The notes beneath the pieces are model-generated. The model ran no database searches. It was not told where the DNA came from and saw only the letters and a list, made by a program, of their open reading frames with translations. The translations under genes were made by a program, and so were the position numbers. DNA of 64,000 bases. Origin: Niabella sp. (GTDB taxonomy: Bacteria; Bacteroidota; Bacteroidia; Chitinophagales; Chitinophagaceae). Numbering within the stretch: the first letter of the stretch is position 1; every line of letters starts with the position of its first letter. This document shows positions 26,301 to 36,136 of this stretch, one piece after another. Location: assembly GCF_030150205.1 (NCBI RefSeq), contig NZ_JASLGT010000017.1, positions 248,001 through 312,000 on the forward strand, in the 5' to 3' direction.

Positions 26301-27749
26301 CTACGCCATCAAACCCGTTACAATTTTACCCGCCACATCGGTAAGCCGGTAACGGCGTCCCAGGTGTTTGTACACCAGGCGCTCATGATCCAGTCCCATC
26401 AGGTGCAGGGCCGTTGCGTGAAAGTCGTGTACATGCACCGGGTCGGAGATGATATTATAACCGAATTCATCGGTTTCGCCATATACACCGGGCTTTACGC
26501 CGCCGCCGGCCATCCACATCGTAAAGCAGCGGGGATGATGATCGCGGCCGTAATTGTCCTTTGAAAGGGCTCCCTGGCAGTAATTGGTGCGACCGAATTC
26601 TCCGCCCCAGATGACCAGGGTTTCATCCAGCATTCCCCGTTGCTTCAGGTCAGTGACGAGCGCTGCGGATGCCTGGTCTGTATCCTTACACTGACCGGCA
26701 AGCTCGTTGGGAAGATTGCCATGGCTATCCCATCCCTGGTGATACAGCTGTACAAAGCGCACACCGTTCTCTGATAATTTGCGGGCTAAAAGACAGTTGG
26801 CTGCATAAGTGCCGGGCACCAGGCAATCGGGCCCGTAAAGCTTAATGATGGACTCGGGTTCCTTACTAAGATCGGTTACTTCGGGCACGGCGGTCTGCAT
26901 CCGGTAGGCCATTTCATATTGCTGTACCTTGGCTTTTATTTCCGGGTCGCCTACAACGCCGTAGCTTTCATTGTTCAGTTCGGAAAGATGATCCAGCATT
27001 TTCCTGCGTTCGGTCTTGTCCATACCATCAGGATCATTCAGATAAAGCACCGGGTTTTCGCCGTTACTGAATTGTACTCCCTGGTGTACCGAGTCTAAAA
27101 AACCATTGGTCCAGAGCTTGGAATATACACCCTGCCCATTGCCCTTTCCTTTGGAGAGCAGTACGCAAAATGCCGGCAGGTTTTTATTTTCGCTGCCCAG
27201 GCCATAGCTCAGCCAGGCGCCCATACTGGGACGGTTGCCGACCTGTGCCCCGGTTTGAAAAAAAGTAAGTGCCGGGTCGTGGTTAATGGCTTCGGTATAA
27301 AGACTCTTTACAATGCAAAGGTCGTCTGCAATACGTGCCGTATACGGCAGGAGATCGCTGATCCAGGCGCGATGCGCGCCATACTGGTTGAATTTAAACA
27401 CCGTGCCGGCCAGGGGAAACTTTGCCTGGTTGGCCGTCATGCCGGTGAGCCGTTGACCCTGCCGTATGGATTCGGGAAGATCCTGGCCCTGCATCTCGTT
27501 CAGTTTGGGTTTATAGTCGAACAGGTCCAGCTGGGAAGGCGCTCCGTTCTGGAAAAGATAGATGATCCGTTTGGCCCGTGGTGCAAAATGCGGAAGTCCC
27601 GAAACAACGGCTTCTTCCAGGTCCTTGCCACTAAAAAATTCAGGGATCAGCAACGTGCCCAGCGCCGCACCGCCAATACCCATTCCAAGCTTCGTAAGAA
27701 AGCGGCGGCGGTTGTGGTTGAGGCCATGCTCCAGTACTTCTTTTTCCAT
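26301..27749 (-). CDS. DUF1501 family protein
   Basis: A 482-residue protein with a twin-arginine-like signal peptide (NRRRFLTKLGMGIGGAALG, about 13-31). The DUF1501 domain, an alkaline-phosphatase/sulfatase-like fold, is recognised by KRIIYLFQNGAPSQLDLFDYKP, VRFVQLYHQGWDSHGN and LVIWGGEFGRT, with GRDHHPRCFTMWMAGGGVKPG near the C-terminus. It lies 10 bp downstream of the DUF1549/DUF1553 gene in the same operon. In known genomes these two families are nearly always paired, but their reaction is unproven. Confidence 0.93.
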   Translation of the reverse strand: MEKEVLEHGLNHNRRRFLTKLGMGIGGAALGTLLIPEFFSGKDLEEAVVSGLPHFAPRAKRIIYLFQNGAPSQLDLFDYKPKLNEMQGQDLPESIRQGQRLTGMTANQAKFPLAGTVFKFNQYGAHRAWISDLLPYTARIADDLCIVKSLYTEAINHDPALTFFQTGAQVGNRPSMGAWLSYGLGSENKNLPAFCVLLSKGKGNGQGVYSKLWTNGFLDSVHQGVQFSNGENPVLYLNDPDGMDKTERRKMLDHLSELNNESYGVVGDPEIKAKVQQYEMAYRMQTAVPEVTDLSKEPESIIKLYGPDCLVPGTYAANCLLARKLSENGVRFVQLYHQGWDSHGNLPNELAGQCKDTDQASAALVTDLKQRGMLDETLVIWGGEFGRTNYCQGALSKDNYGRDHHPRCFTMWMAGGGVKPGVYGETDEFGYNIISDPVHVHDFHATALHLMGLDHERLVYKHLGRRYRLTDVAGKIVTGLMA

Positions 27750-27759
27750 ATCATCCGTT

Positions 27760-30072
27760 TTAAACTTTTACAATCGTTTCTTCCATATTGTAGATCATAT
27801 TGATCACCCGCATCAATGCCGCTGTTTTTGCAATACCGGCCGGGTTGCCGTGATGGGGATATTCGCCGGTAGCGATCGTTTGCTCTGCAATGGCCCGGTT
27901 TGCTCCAAACAACTTCAGCTGATCATCGTAATAACTGTTTAATACATCCATTTCCCGGCTGCCGGGTTTACGGCAAAGAATGCTTTTAAATGCCGTGGTA
28001 ATGGCGGCCTGGGCATCCTTTTCCGAAAGGCTTTCTGCAAACACCCGCGATGCTTCCAGCACCGTGGGGTCATTCATCATAATCAGCGCCTGCAGCGGCG
28101 TATTGGTCGTAAGCCGGCTTACCTCGCATTGATCCCGGTTGCTGGCATCAAAAATGATCATGGAGGGTGGGGGAACGGTCAGTTTTATAAACGTATAAAT
28201 CCCCCTGCGGTAAAGATCGCTGTCGCTATCCTGGCTGTAAGAAGTAAGGGCTCCCCGTCCGGAGGTAGCCGCTTCCCACAGGCCTTTGGGCTGATACGGT
28301 TTTACGCTGGGGCCGCCGATGGTTTTATTCAGCAAACCGCAGCTGCCCAGCACTACATCCCGGATGCCTTCTGCCGGTAAACGGATACGGGAAGTGCGCG
28401 CATAGTATACATTGTCCGGATCTTTTTCCAGGGCTTTGGGATCGATCTTTGAAGATTGCCGGTAGGTAGCAGATAATACCATCTTACGGACCAGCTGTTT
28501 CATATCCCATCCGTGCTCCATAAAATCTACAGCCAGCCAGTCAAGCAGTTCCGGGTGCGTAGGCAAATTACCCTGCATGCCAAAATCGCCCACTGTTTTT
28601 ACGATGCCTTTGCCAAAAAGCTGTTCCCAGAGCTGGTTTACAAATACCCTTGCGGTAAGCGGATTTTGTTTGTTTACCGTCCATTGTGCCAGTCCCAGTC
28701 TGTTTTTGGAATAGCGGGTAGTGTCGAAACGCATTACGTTCTGTAACGCCCCGGCGGTTACCGGCTCACCATGCTGATCATAAACACCGCGGTTTAAAAC
28801 ATAAGTGGTCCGAAGGGTATCCAGTTCGCCCATTACCGATACATTGATGCGGGCGGTGTCTTTCCGGTTGATAAAACGGAGCAGGTTTTGGGTATCATCA
28901 GTGGTTAAGGTAAGGATGGGTGTTTTTGCCGGTCCTGAATTTACCAATCCTTCCAAACCCTGTTCTTTGCTGTTATTAAAGAAGGCAAAGAGCTTGTAAT
29001 AGTCTTTCTGTGATATGGGGTCGTATTTGTGATCATGACACTGGGCACATTCTGCAGTCATAGCCAGGATGCCCTTGGAGAAGGTCTTTACTTTATCAAT
29101 AGCATATTCCACACGGTATTCCTCCGGTATCACACCGCCCTCTTCGGTTATTTTATGGTTGCGCAGAAAGGCCGTGGCCAGTAATTGTTCTTTCCCCGCA
29201 TCCGGAAGCAGGTCACCGGCCAGCTGCCAGGTAATAAACTGATCATAGGGCATATTGCTGTTGAACGCATGAATAACCCAGTCGCGGTAAGGCCATTGTG
29301 TACGGATATCGTCATCCTGGTAGCCGTAGCTGTCGGCATAGCGTGAAATATCGAGCCAGTGCCGTGCCATTTTTTCCCCAAACTGGGGGCTTGTCAGGAG
29401 CCGGTCCACCGCTTTTTCATAAGCCGTATTACTGTTGTCGGTTTCAAAAGCCTGCTGCATTTGCAGATCCGGAAGCAGGCCGGTAAGATCCAGCGATACC
29501 CGTTTCAACAGCATGTCTTTGTCTGCTGCGGCATTGGGCTGAAGCTGGTGTGCTTCCATCTTTTCCGCTACAAAGTAGTCGATCTCGTTCCGGGCCCATT
29601 CCTTGTTGCCGATATCGGGCAGGGCTGCCTTTTTGGGTGCGATAAAGGCCCAGTGCTTTTCATAAGGGGCGCCCTGTGCGATCCAGCGGGTAAGGATGCC
29701 GATTTCTTTTTCATTGAGCACACCCAGGTGCGATTCCGGTGTGGGCATCTGGTAGGCGGGATCGGCTGATGTTATTCTTTTGATCAGTTCCGATGCTTCC
29801 GGTTTTCCCGGAACGATTGCATAGGCCCCCTTTGTTTCACGCAGCGGGGCTTTGGCATTGGCCTCGATGTCGAGGCGCAACCCCGCTTCCTGTTTGTTTT
29901 TATCGGGGCCGTGGCAGGCAAAACATTTGTCCGAAAGAATGGGACGGACATCATAGTTATAGCTGATCCTGTTTTTGGAATTGCGCTTTTTTGCCTGGCT
30001 CCGGCAACCCGCAGCAAGTGCAGCAAAGATGAATACCATGAATGTGATGGCGGCAAACGTCGTAAGTTTCAT
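27760..30072 (-). CDS. PSCyt1-DUF1549-DUF1553 cytochrome lipoprotein
   Basis: A 770-residue exported protein. The N-terminus has a lipobox LAAGC (Cys23), then a cytochrome-type heme motif CFACH at 50-54, followed by the DUF1549 domain (EIDYFVAEKMEAHQLQPN, RHWLDISRYADSYGYQ) with a second CAQCH in a CHDHKYDP context, then DUF1553 (LAQWTVNKQNPLTARVFVNQLW). The true start is probably the ATG at 30072; the frame stays open upstream to 30456, but that stretch looks non-coding. First gene of the operon, with DUF1501 next. These protein pairs are a hallmark of Planctomycetes and occur patchily in Bacteroidota. Confidence 0.9.
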   Translation of the reverse strand: MKLTTFAAITFMVFIFAALAAGCRSQAKKRNSKNRISYNYDVRPILSDKCFACHGPDKNKQEAGLRLDIEANAKAPLRETKGAYAIVPGKPEASELIKRITSADPAYQMPTPESHLGVLNEKEIGILTRWIAQGAPYEKHWAFIAPKKAALPDIGNKEWARNEIDYFVAEKMEAHQLQPNAAADKDMLLKRVSLDLTGLLPDLQMQQAFETDNSNTAYEKAVDRLLTSPQFGEKMARHWLDISRYADSYGYQDDDIRTQWPYRDWVIHAFNSNMPYDQFITWQLAGDLLPDAGKEQLLATAFLRNHKITEEGGVIPEEYRVEYAIDKVKTFSKGILAMTAECAQCHDHKYDPISQKDYYKLFAFFNNSKEQGLEGLVNSGPAKTPILTLTTDDTQNLLRFINRKDTARINVSVMGELDTLRTTYVLNRGVYDQHGEPVTAGALQNVMRFDTTRYSKNRLGLAQWTVNKQNPLTARVFVNQLWEQLFGKGIVKTVGDFGMQGNLPTHPELLDWLAVDFMEHGWDMKQLVRKMVLSATYRQSSKIDPKALEKDPDNVYYARTSRIRLPAEGIRDVVLGSCGLLNKTIGGPSVKPYQPKGLWEAATSGRGALTSYSQDSDSDLYRRGIYTFIKLTVPPPSMIIFDASNRDQCEVSRLTTNTPLQALIMMNDPTVLEASRVFAESLSEKDAQAAITTAFKSILCRKPGSREMDVLNSYYDDQLKLFGANRAIAEQTIATGEYPHHGNPAGIAKTAALMRVINMIYNMEETIVKV

Positions 30073-30660
30073 TTCTATACGTATAAAAAAGAAATGGTGC
30101 TGAAAACGCGCTCTCAGCAGGATAAATTTAAGCATAAAGTATCGTTTGGAACGGGGTTTTGGTGGCTGTAGCATAAAAAAACATCGGAGCGCATACATGA
30201 TGTTCAGACATATGGATCGTATGTATGATGCCGGTTGTTTAATCATGGGTGCTGCCGGCGGTGATGGCTGACCATTGGTTCTGACAATCTGCACGCTGTG
30301 GCCGGAGGTACCGCTTAAAACAACAGGGGTTATGGTTTTCATACCATTGCATTTTTTTGAAACGTTGAGTAATGAATACGCATATGAAGCTGGCACTTTT
30401 AAGTGCAGGTTTCTTTTTCTGACCGGTAATGAACGGCTTCTATATCTTTTGTACACCGCTTCTATATTGTTTCTGTATCGTTTGTTCGGTGCCCATATAG
30501 CTGTTGGTTGCGCTTCAACGGGTTATCCCCGTTTCTTGAAACACAGTTCCGGGGCATTGCGTGTTTTGCTATGAACCTTGCTTCCTGTACCCATTCATTT
30601 TTCAAATGCCTTATTTTGTTACCTTTATGAGCTATACAGACAGCATAGCGTTTTTTACGG
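30073..30660. other. Intergenic region upstream of two divergent transcripts
   Basis: About 590 bases between the cytochrome operon (leftward) and the PAS kinase (rightward). No separate gene is visible. An inverted repeat CATACAT...ATGTATG (30192-30198 and 30221-30227) might be an operator. TACCTTTA near 30620, about 35 bases before the kinase start, resembles a -7 box. Confidence 0.4.
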
Positions 30661-31878
30661 ATGGTGGATTCTGAACATAAAAACATGAACAGTTACCGGT
30701 ATGAGGCCCTTTTTAACCAGGCTTCGATGGGTATTATAGTGGTAGACAATACGGCCGAAATACAATCGGCGAACCCGTTTGCACTGGCCCTGTTTGGTTA
30801 TTCGCTGGAAGAGTTGCTGCATAAACCCATTGAGTTACTAATCCCCGGCCGGTATCACAACCGGCATGTGACACATAGGGACGGCTATACACATCATCCC
30901 AAAGCCCGGCCGATGGGCGTGGGCATGGATCTGTTTGCGGTCAAAAAGGATGGAAGTGAATTTCCGGTAGAAGTGAGTCTGAGCAATTACCAGGATGAAG
31001 GAAAGCAATTCATTATTGCCTTTATCAGTGATATTTCCATCCGGAAAAAGGCAGAGGCAGAAATTGAAGAATTGAACAACAAGCTGGAGTCTACCGTAGA
31101 ACAGCGTACCCGTGAGCTTACGGCTGCCATGCAGGACCTGGAGCAGTCGAAGGATGATCTGTCAAAGCTGCTGGAGCGGGAGAAAGAACTGGGGGAGCTG
31201 AAGTCGCGGTTTGTTACCACTGCTTCTCATGAATTCCGTACCCCGCTGAGTACGATTCTTTCGTCTACTTACCTGATCGAACGGTATACAACCACGGAAG
31301 AGCAGCCCCGGCGGGAAAAGCACCTGCAGCGCATCGTATCTTCCGTACAGTTGCTCACCGATATCCTGAATGATTTCCTGAGCGTGGGCAAAATTGAGGA
31401 AGGAAAGATCCAGGTGCGGTTTACGCGGTTCGACATCGGGGAACTGGTATCCGGTGTGGTACGGGAAATGGAAGTGACCTTAAAAAAGAACCAGCAGCTG
31501 GTGTATCATCATAAAGGTGATCCGGTGGTCGAATTGGATGCTTCGTTACTGAAACATATTGTGATGAACCTGGTGTCCAATGCCAGTAAATTTTCCCCGG
31601 AAGACGGTCATATTATCATTGAAACATCCTGTGATGCGAAAACGATGTCGCTTTCGGTAAAGGATAATGGCATCGGCATTTCAAAAGAAGATCAAAAACA
31701 TCTAATGGAGCGTTTTTTCAGGGCGGCCAATGCGGGTAATATACAAGGTACCGGCCTGGGATTGCATATTATTTCAAAGTATACGGAATTGATGAACGGT
31801 TCGATAAAATGTACCAGCGAACTCGACCAGGGAACGGAGTTTATTATTACATTTAACAACCATATTGTGGCAGCATAA
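30661..31878 (+). CDS. PAS-domain sensor histidine kinase
   Basis: A 405-residue soluble histidine kinase. It has an N-terminal PAS domain with PAC-like end (about 12-125), a coiled-coil linker (about 130-175), HisKA with the phospho-acceptor in TASHEFRTPLS, and an ATPase domain with LVSNASKFSP (N box), DNGIGIS, and GTGLGLHI. No transmembrane helix is seen, so it senses an intracellular signal. It is followed 28 bp later by the receiver-CRP regulator, its likely partner. The ATG at 30661 is the first in frame; a second Met at residue 9 is possible. Confidence 0.9.
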   Translation: MVDSEHKNMNSYRYEALFNQASMGIIVVDNTAEIQSANPFALALFGYSLEELLHKPIELLIPGRYHNRHVTHRDGYTHHPKARPMGVGMDLFAVKKDGSEFPVEVSLSNYQDEGKQFIIAFISDISIRKKAEAEIEELNNKLESTVEQRTRELTAAMQDLEQSKDDLSKLLEREKELGELKSRFVTTASHEFRTPLSTILSSTYLIERYTTTEEQPRREKHLQRIVSSVQLLTDILNDFLSVGKIEEGKIQVRFTRFDIGELVSGVVREMEVTLKKNQQLVYHHKGDPVVELDASLLKHIVMNLVSNASKFSPEDGHIIIETSCDAKTMSLSVKDNGIGISKEDQKHLMERFFRAANAGNIQGTGLGLHIISKYTELMNGSIKCTSELDQGTEFIITFNNHIVAA

Positions 31879-31906
31879 AAGGCGATAACAGAAAGAGGTA
31901 GATCTG

Positions 31907-32965
31907 ATGAAAAAAATATTACTGATTGAAGATAATGATGATATCCGGAACAATACTGCGGAGATACTGGAGCTGTCGAACTATACCGTCATTACAGCCG
32001 AAAACGGCAAGGTTGGAGTGGAGCAGGCCATTGCGCATGTTCCCGATCTGATCATCTGTGATATTATGATGCCGGTGCTGGATGGGTATGGCGTATTGCA
32101 TGCCATTCAAAAGAATGAATCGATCCGGAATGTGCCCTTTATTTTCCTGACGGCTAAAACAGAACGCAGTGATTTCCGGAAGGGGATGGAGCTGGGGGCC
32201 GATGACTATATTACCAAGCCATTCAGCGGTACGGAATTGCTGAGTGCAGTGGATGGGCGGCTTAAGAAAACGGACCTGTTGAAACAGGAGTTTTCGCCAG
32301 ACCTGAACGGATTGGAGCAGTTGCTGAAGCTTTCCGATAATAAGGCTGCACTGACGGCGCTGACGGAGAACCGGAACACGAACCGGTATAAGAAAAAGCA
32401 GGTTATTTATACCGAAGGCAATCATCCGGCCCGTTTGTATTATGTACTGAAAGGAAAGGTAAAGACGTATCGTACGAATGACGATGGCAAGGAGTTGACC
32501 ACCGCGCTTTACAGTGCCGGTGATTTTTTAGGGTATATTGCACTGCTGGAAGGAACGGCCTATAAGGATACGGCAGCGGCATTGGACGAATCGGAGCTGG
32601 CCATTATTCCCAAAGAAGAGTTTACCGAGTTGATCGATCATAACCGGATCGTTGCGCAAAAGTTTATCCGGCTGCTGGCAAAGAATATTTCTGCCAAAGA
32701 GGAACAGTTACTGGGGCTGGCCTATAATTCGCTACGGAAAAAAGTAGCGGATGCATTGCTGTTACTCGAAAAAAAATACCGGGAGGAGGAAGAGGATGCC
32801 TTTGCCATTACGATCAGCCGGGAGGGATTAGCGGCGATCGCGGGCACAGCTACGGAATCGCTGATCCGTACGCTGAGTGACTTCAGGAGTGAAAAATTGA
32901 TCGATATCCGGGAGGGACATATCATTATTTTAAACCGTAAAAAGCTGGAGAACCTGCTCAACTGA
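31907..32965 (+). CDS. Response regulator with CRP/FNR-type output
   Basis: A 352-residue fusion of a receiver domain and a CRP-like regulator. The receiver (1-125) has acidic residues in IEDNDD and phospho-acceptor Asp52 in CDIMMPVLDG. A cyclic-nucleotide-binding-like beta-barrel follows (about 150-265; KKQVIYTEGNHPARLYYVLKG) and then a winged helix-turn-helix (about 285-345; ISREGLAAIAGTATESLIRTLSDF). It probably controls transcription in response to phosphorylation by the upstream PAS kinase. Whether it also binds cAMP/cGMP is unclear. The fusion is typical of Bacteroidota. Confidence 0.9.
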   Translation: MKKILLIEDNDDIRNNTAEILELSNYTVITAENGKVGVEQAIAHVPDLIICDIMMPVLDGYGVLHAIQKNESIRNVPFIFLTAKTERSDFRKGMELGADDYITKPFSGTELLSAVDGRLKKTDLLKQEFSPDLNGLEQLLKLSDNKAALTALTENRNTNRYKKKQVIYTEGNHPARLYYVLKGKVKTYRTNDDGKELTTALYSAGDFLGYIALLEGTAYKDTAAALDESELAIIPKEEFTELIDHNRIVAQKFIRLLAKNISAKEEQLLGLAYNSLRKKVADALLLLEKKYREEEEDAFAITISREGLAAIAGTATESLIRTLSDFRSEKLIDIREGHIIILNRKKLENLLN

Positions 32966-33022
32966 TGGCGCACTTCCTGCCAGCTGCGGGTACCCCTTTT
33001 TAGCATTGGCGTTTCAATGTCG

Positions 33023-33170
33023 TTTTCTTAGCCGCAGATCACGCCCGGGGCGTGACAAACTGCGCAGATTTGGTATCGGTTTTAACAGCAGTAACGTCTG
33101 ATAAAAGCGTCGCAGGTGCAATCAGCGTATCTGCGGCAACCATAAAATTGCTTAAGGAAACGGCATTGAT
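33023..33170. repeat. Dispersed repeat, copy B
   Basis: About 148 bases matching copy A (22391-22537) along the full length. It starts TTTTCTTAGCCGCAGATCAC and ends GTATCTGCGGCAACCATAAA before GCTTAAGG. A near-end perfect inverted repeat TCACGCC-CGG-GGCGTGA lies at 33039-33055. The outer ends are inverted copies of CCGCAGAT. No protein is encoded, and this copy lies between two convergent genes. Confidence 0.8.
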
Positions 33171-33203
33171 TGCTGTTTAACGCAAAGATGATTCCTGGCG
33201 GCC

Positions 33204-33953
33204 TTACGGCCGGTGAGATGACAGGGGTTTGTCTCCTGATAAATTCTTTTTCAGCAGCAGGACCCTGTAACGGATATCACTGTAAATAATACCGGTAAAC
33301 AGGATGGCCACAGCTAGGAAAAGGACCCGGGTATGGAACCAGGTAAACCCGATGCCGCCGGTTACACATCCCAGGAAGAAAAAGCTGATGATGGCAAAAC
33401 GCAGTTTTACCGATGCTTTTAATTTATGCTGTTGATCGGGTTTCCGGTAAAAGAACAGTTGTGAAAGCTCAATGCCCAGGTCGGTGAATAACCCTGTAAG
33501 GTGCGTGGTGCGTACCACGGCATTAGAGATACGGGTAACCATGGCATTTTGAAGGCCCATGGTAAATAAGAGAATGCCGGCAACAAGTTGCGCAAAGTGG
33601 TGAATGGTGTTGGGGGGCAACAGCGCAATACCGGTTAGCAAGATGATTTCTGTAAATACGGGAATGGCGTCGGTATAACGCGGGTTGATTTTTTGAGTAG
33701 CTTCCACAAGGGTATTGGATACAAACGCTCCGGAAAGATAGGCCAATATATAGAGTAGGAAGACGCCTGCGTTTTCAAAATCCCGCTTTATTATGTTGTC
33801 GGAAAAATAAGCAAAATGCCCGGTTACGTTGGTGGTAAGTACATTCACCGCAAAAAAGCCCGTCACATTTACAATGCCTGCTACGAATGACAACAACGAG
33901 GCCAGTTTGAGGTTATGAACGGGCCGGCGTGCCTTTCCTTTGTGTCTGAACAT
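33204..33953 (-). CDS. YoaK/DUF1275 family membrane protein
   Basis: A 249-residue inner-membrane protein with about six hydrophobic helices. The family opening SLLSFVAGIVNVTGFFAVN, then TNVTGHFAYFSD, LQNAMVTRISNAVVRTTHLTG, and a late YSDIRYRVLL all match the DUF1275 (YoaK) family. The function of the family is unknown; transport has been suggested. A basic N-terminus (HKGKARRPV) precedes the first helix. It is transcribed away from the neighbouring receiver-CRP gene, with a repeat between them. Confidence 0.88.
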   Translation of the reverse strand: MFRHKGKARRPVHNLKLASLLSFVAGIVNVTGFFAVNVLTTNVTGHFAYFSDNIIKRDFENAGVFLLYILAYLSGAFVSNTLVEATQKINPRYTDAIPVFTEIILLTGIALLPPNTIHHFAQLVAGILLFTMGLQNAMVTRISNAVVRTTHLTGLFTDLGIELSQLFFYRKPDQQHKLKASVKLRFAIISFFFLGCVTGGIGFTWFHTRVLFLAVAILFTGIIYSDIRYRVLLLKKNLSGDKPLSSHRP

Positions 33954-34036
33954 AACAGGTATGCGATAACAGTTATAAAATAAAAGCCCAATGTAACAAA
34001 TAACAGGTGCTCCGGCAATTTTTGAGTCTATTTCTT

Positions 34037-34423
34037 CTAACTTGCCGAACGCTTCATCTGGTCCAGTAAATACTGGTTGAATTCGGATTTAAGTTTGGCG
34101 AATTGTTTTTCCATCTGAAGCAGATCGTTGTGCAATACACGGATCCGGGTTTCAAATAGCTTTTCATCCTGTTCCGCGAGGTAGCCGGTACCGGATTCGT
34201 TCAACAGGACCAGGTCGCTTCGGAAGATACCGATCCGCTCGTCATTCCGGATAAGCTTGTTGAGCAGGAGTTCGATGCCTTCGAGGAGGTTCCGGTTAAA
34301 ATGTGTTCTTAACACTTCAGACAACCGGTTTTTCATAATGACGGATTCTTCCATCATGAACGTTACCGCCCTTTTCCAGGTATCGCATTCATATTGTATC
34401 TGTTGAAATTTCGGGTCGTCCAT
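34037..34423 (-). CDS. Hypothetical coiled-coil protein
   Basis: A 128-residue protein that is all helical by eye, with heptad-like leucine spacing (ESVIMKNRLSEVLRTHF, LLNKLIRNDERI, LLQMEKQFAKLKSEF). It has no signal peptide or membrane helix. The start ATG and coding character look real. It lies between the YoaK-like gene and the universal stress protein gene, transcribed in the same direction as both. I do not recognise a family; an oligomerising stress-related protein is one possibility. Confidence 0.65.
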   Translation of the reverse strand: MDDPKFQQIQYECDTWKRAVTFMMEESVIMKNRLSEVLRTHFNRNLLEGIELLLNKLIRNDERIGIFRSDLVLLNESGTGYLAEQDEKLFETRIRVLHNDLLQMEKQFAKLKSEFNQYLLDQMKRSAS

Positions 34424-34957
34424 ATTATTAAAAAAACGTTTTTAGTAGTAAAAGCCATGTTCAATAGAACACGGCTGGTTGAAGCGGGCAGCGGCCTGCT
34501 TACATAGCAGCAATTGGTTTGGCTGTACGCTCCCGCAACGCTTTTGGAACGGGGGAACAGGATTGATATTTCATTACGAAGGTATATTGTATAGGAGTTA
34601 TGAACGAGCTGCCTGTGATCCCGGGCGATAAAAGACATCAGCTGCCGGCCGCTGATCTTGTTATATAACCGCGGTTCAGTCCGGTAATGTTTACTCCTGG
34701 AATTAACGCATCAGCGGACCGCATCATTTCGGTGATGCTGCCGGCGTAGGTGGCGGAGACAAACCCTCCGGGATAGGCCGTGTGGTCTCCGTTCCGCAAA
34801 TGATCTGTTTTCATTGCTGTTCGTTTTATATAAAATGCTAAAATAGATTTACCGGGGCGCCAGGGCAATGAGGAGGATTAGGGCTCCCGCTGATCGTTGT
34901 CATGGATGCGGCTCCCGGTACAGGGTTGCGAGGCATTCCCGGACCGGCCGTTGCCGG
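34424..34957. other. Intergenic stretch with one possible small gene
   Basis: About 530 bases between two minus-strand genes. One small frame (34638-34814) is listed as tentative; the remainder shows no structure that I can name. Confidence 0.4.
34638..34814 (-). CDS. Possible small protein (58 residues)
   Basis: A minus-strand ATG frame ending in TAA encodes 58 residues (MKTDHLRNGDHTAYPG... ending YITRSAAGS). Composition is protein-like, with balanced small and hydrophobic residues, and an AT-rich leader precedes it. There is no recognisable domain. It may be a small stress-associated protein like the 59-residue one at 15112, or a chance frame. Confidence 0.33.
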   Translation of the reverse strand: MKTDHLRNGDHTAYPGGFVSATYAGSITEMMRSADALIPGVNITGLNRGYITRSAAGS

Positions 34958-35755
34958 TTAATGTGCCATAAAAACAGGGGCCACATGATCGGCAATAATT
35001 TTTGTAACAAAGCTTTCTTTAAAAGCCGTAGACAGGGCCGATCGTCCGAATGCACCGCTGATGAGCAGCGGGTTGCGGAAGCATCCCACCCAGGTGCTGA
35101 AATGCTTATCGGAGTCCCAGTGCAGTTTCTGGATCTTCACGTTTGTAAAATGCGCTTCGGCATATTCGGTTAATAACTGAACCCCGGGGATATTGTTACT
35201 GTCTTCTTCCTTTACATAAGCGATCCGCACCGGCAGTTCCCGGTAATGGGGAAACAATAAGCAACATTGTTTTAAGGCCTGCATACTTTGCGCACTGCCA
35301 TCATAGGCCACCAGCAGGTGTTCCGGAGGAACAGCGTTATCCGGTACGGAGATCACCGGACAAACTGCCCAGCGCAGGAGTTGTTGCATGTAGCTGTTGG
35401 GCTGACTGCCGTTTGTGCCGGCATACAATAAATCCTGGCTAAAGATCAGCAGATCCGCATACCGGGTTTCCTCCTCCCAGAAGGCTTTTTGCCAATCGAT
35501 TTTGTTTTTTTCAACCGCATAAAAGGAAATGCCGTGCTTCTGGCACTGGTCTATAAAATGCTCCGGATCCCTGCTGCTGAAGCCGAGGGTATTTTCTGCA
35601 TCGCCGGCAGCCGGATGCATGGACCCTGGTACATTGCCTGTTTTAAAAAACAGACCTTTTACGAGCAAGGGCTCCTGCTTGCGCAGCGCTTTGATCCATT
35701 CAAATGCTGCAGGTGAGTAGTGATTTTCGTCGCATACAAAAAGTATCTTTTTCAT
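34958..35755 (-). CDS. Universal stress protein (tandem UspA-like)
   Basis: A 265-residue cytosolic protein. The N-terminal domain starts KKILFVCDENHYSP. The second domain shows the UspA pattern, including HLLVAYDGSAQSMQALKQC and a C-terminal LLISGAFGRSALSTAF that corresponds to the nucleotide-binding G-x2-G-x9-G(S/T) region. The protein ends IIADHVAPVFMAH, close to the family's usual GPVLVV/I ending. USP proteins respond to starvation and stress. It lies upstream of the tRNA, transcribed away from it. Confidence 0.88.
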   Translation of the reverse strand: MKKILFVCDENHYSPAAFEWIKALRKQEPLLVKGLFFKTGNVPGSMHPAAGDAENTLGFSSRDPEHFIDQCQKHGISFYAVEKNKIDWQKAFWEEETRYADLLIFSQDLLYAGTNGSQPNSYMQQLLRWAVCPVISVPDNAVPPEHLLVAYDGSAQSMQALKQCCLLFPHYRELPVRIAYVKEEDSNNIPGVQLLTEYAEAHFTNVKIQKLHWDSDKHFSTWVGCFRNPLLISGAFGRSALSTAFKESFVTKIIADHVAPVFMAH

Positions 35756-36136
35756 AAAATGCCGTTTGTGTTCCGCCGGAGACCGGTGTCGTTTCTATTT
35801 TCTGCAAACTACGGTTTAAAAAATGTCCACCGCAATGACGGTTATTGGCTCGTGGGATGATTGCGGTCAAAACCTCCGGAATGGAAAGCTGCAGAAAGCA
35901 GGACCGGGGGTGCCTGAGATCCCTCTCGCACTGCGACAATATTTTTTTAAAAAAAGTGGTTCATTTAGTTATTGGATCTTGAATTTTACCTATATTTGCA
36001 ACCCCTGCCGAGGCAGTGATCCGGAAACGGCACTTTAAAGCAAGTAAGTTCTTAAATTTGATCCACATGATCGTTGTGTTTGATACCCGGAAATATCCCG
36101 GAATTCAATAACCGTATGAACGATCTGCAGATAAAT
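35756..36136. other. Intergenic region upstream of the tRNA
   Basis: About 380 bases between the universal stress gene and tRNA-Leu. It contains the probable tRNA promoter (35972-35998). Short open frames here cover that promoter and the tRNA leader, so I do not call them. Confidence 0.5.
35972..35998 (+). promoter_or_regulatory. Probable Bacteroidota promoter of tRNA-Leu
   Basis: TATATTTG at 35991-35998 matches the TAnnTTTG -7 consensus exactly, and TTG at 35972-35974 lies 16 bases upstream, slightly short for a -33 box. The tRNA starts about 140 bases further on. Confidence 0.55.
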
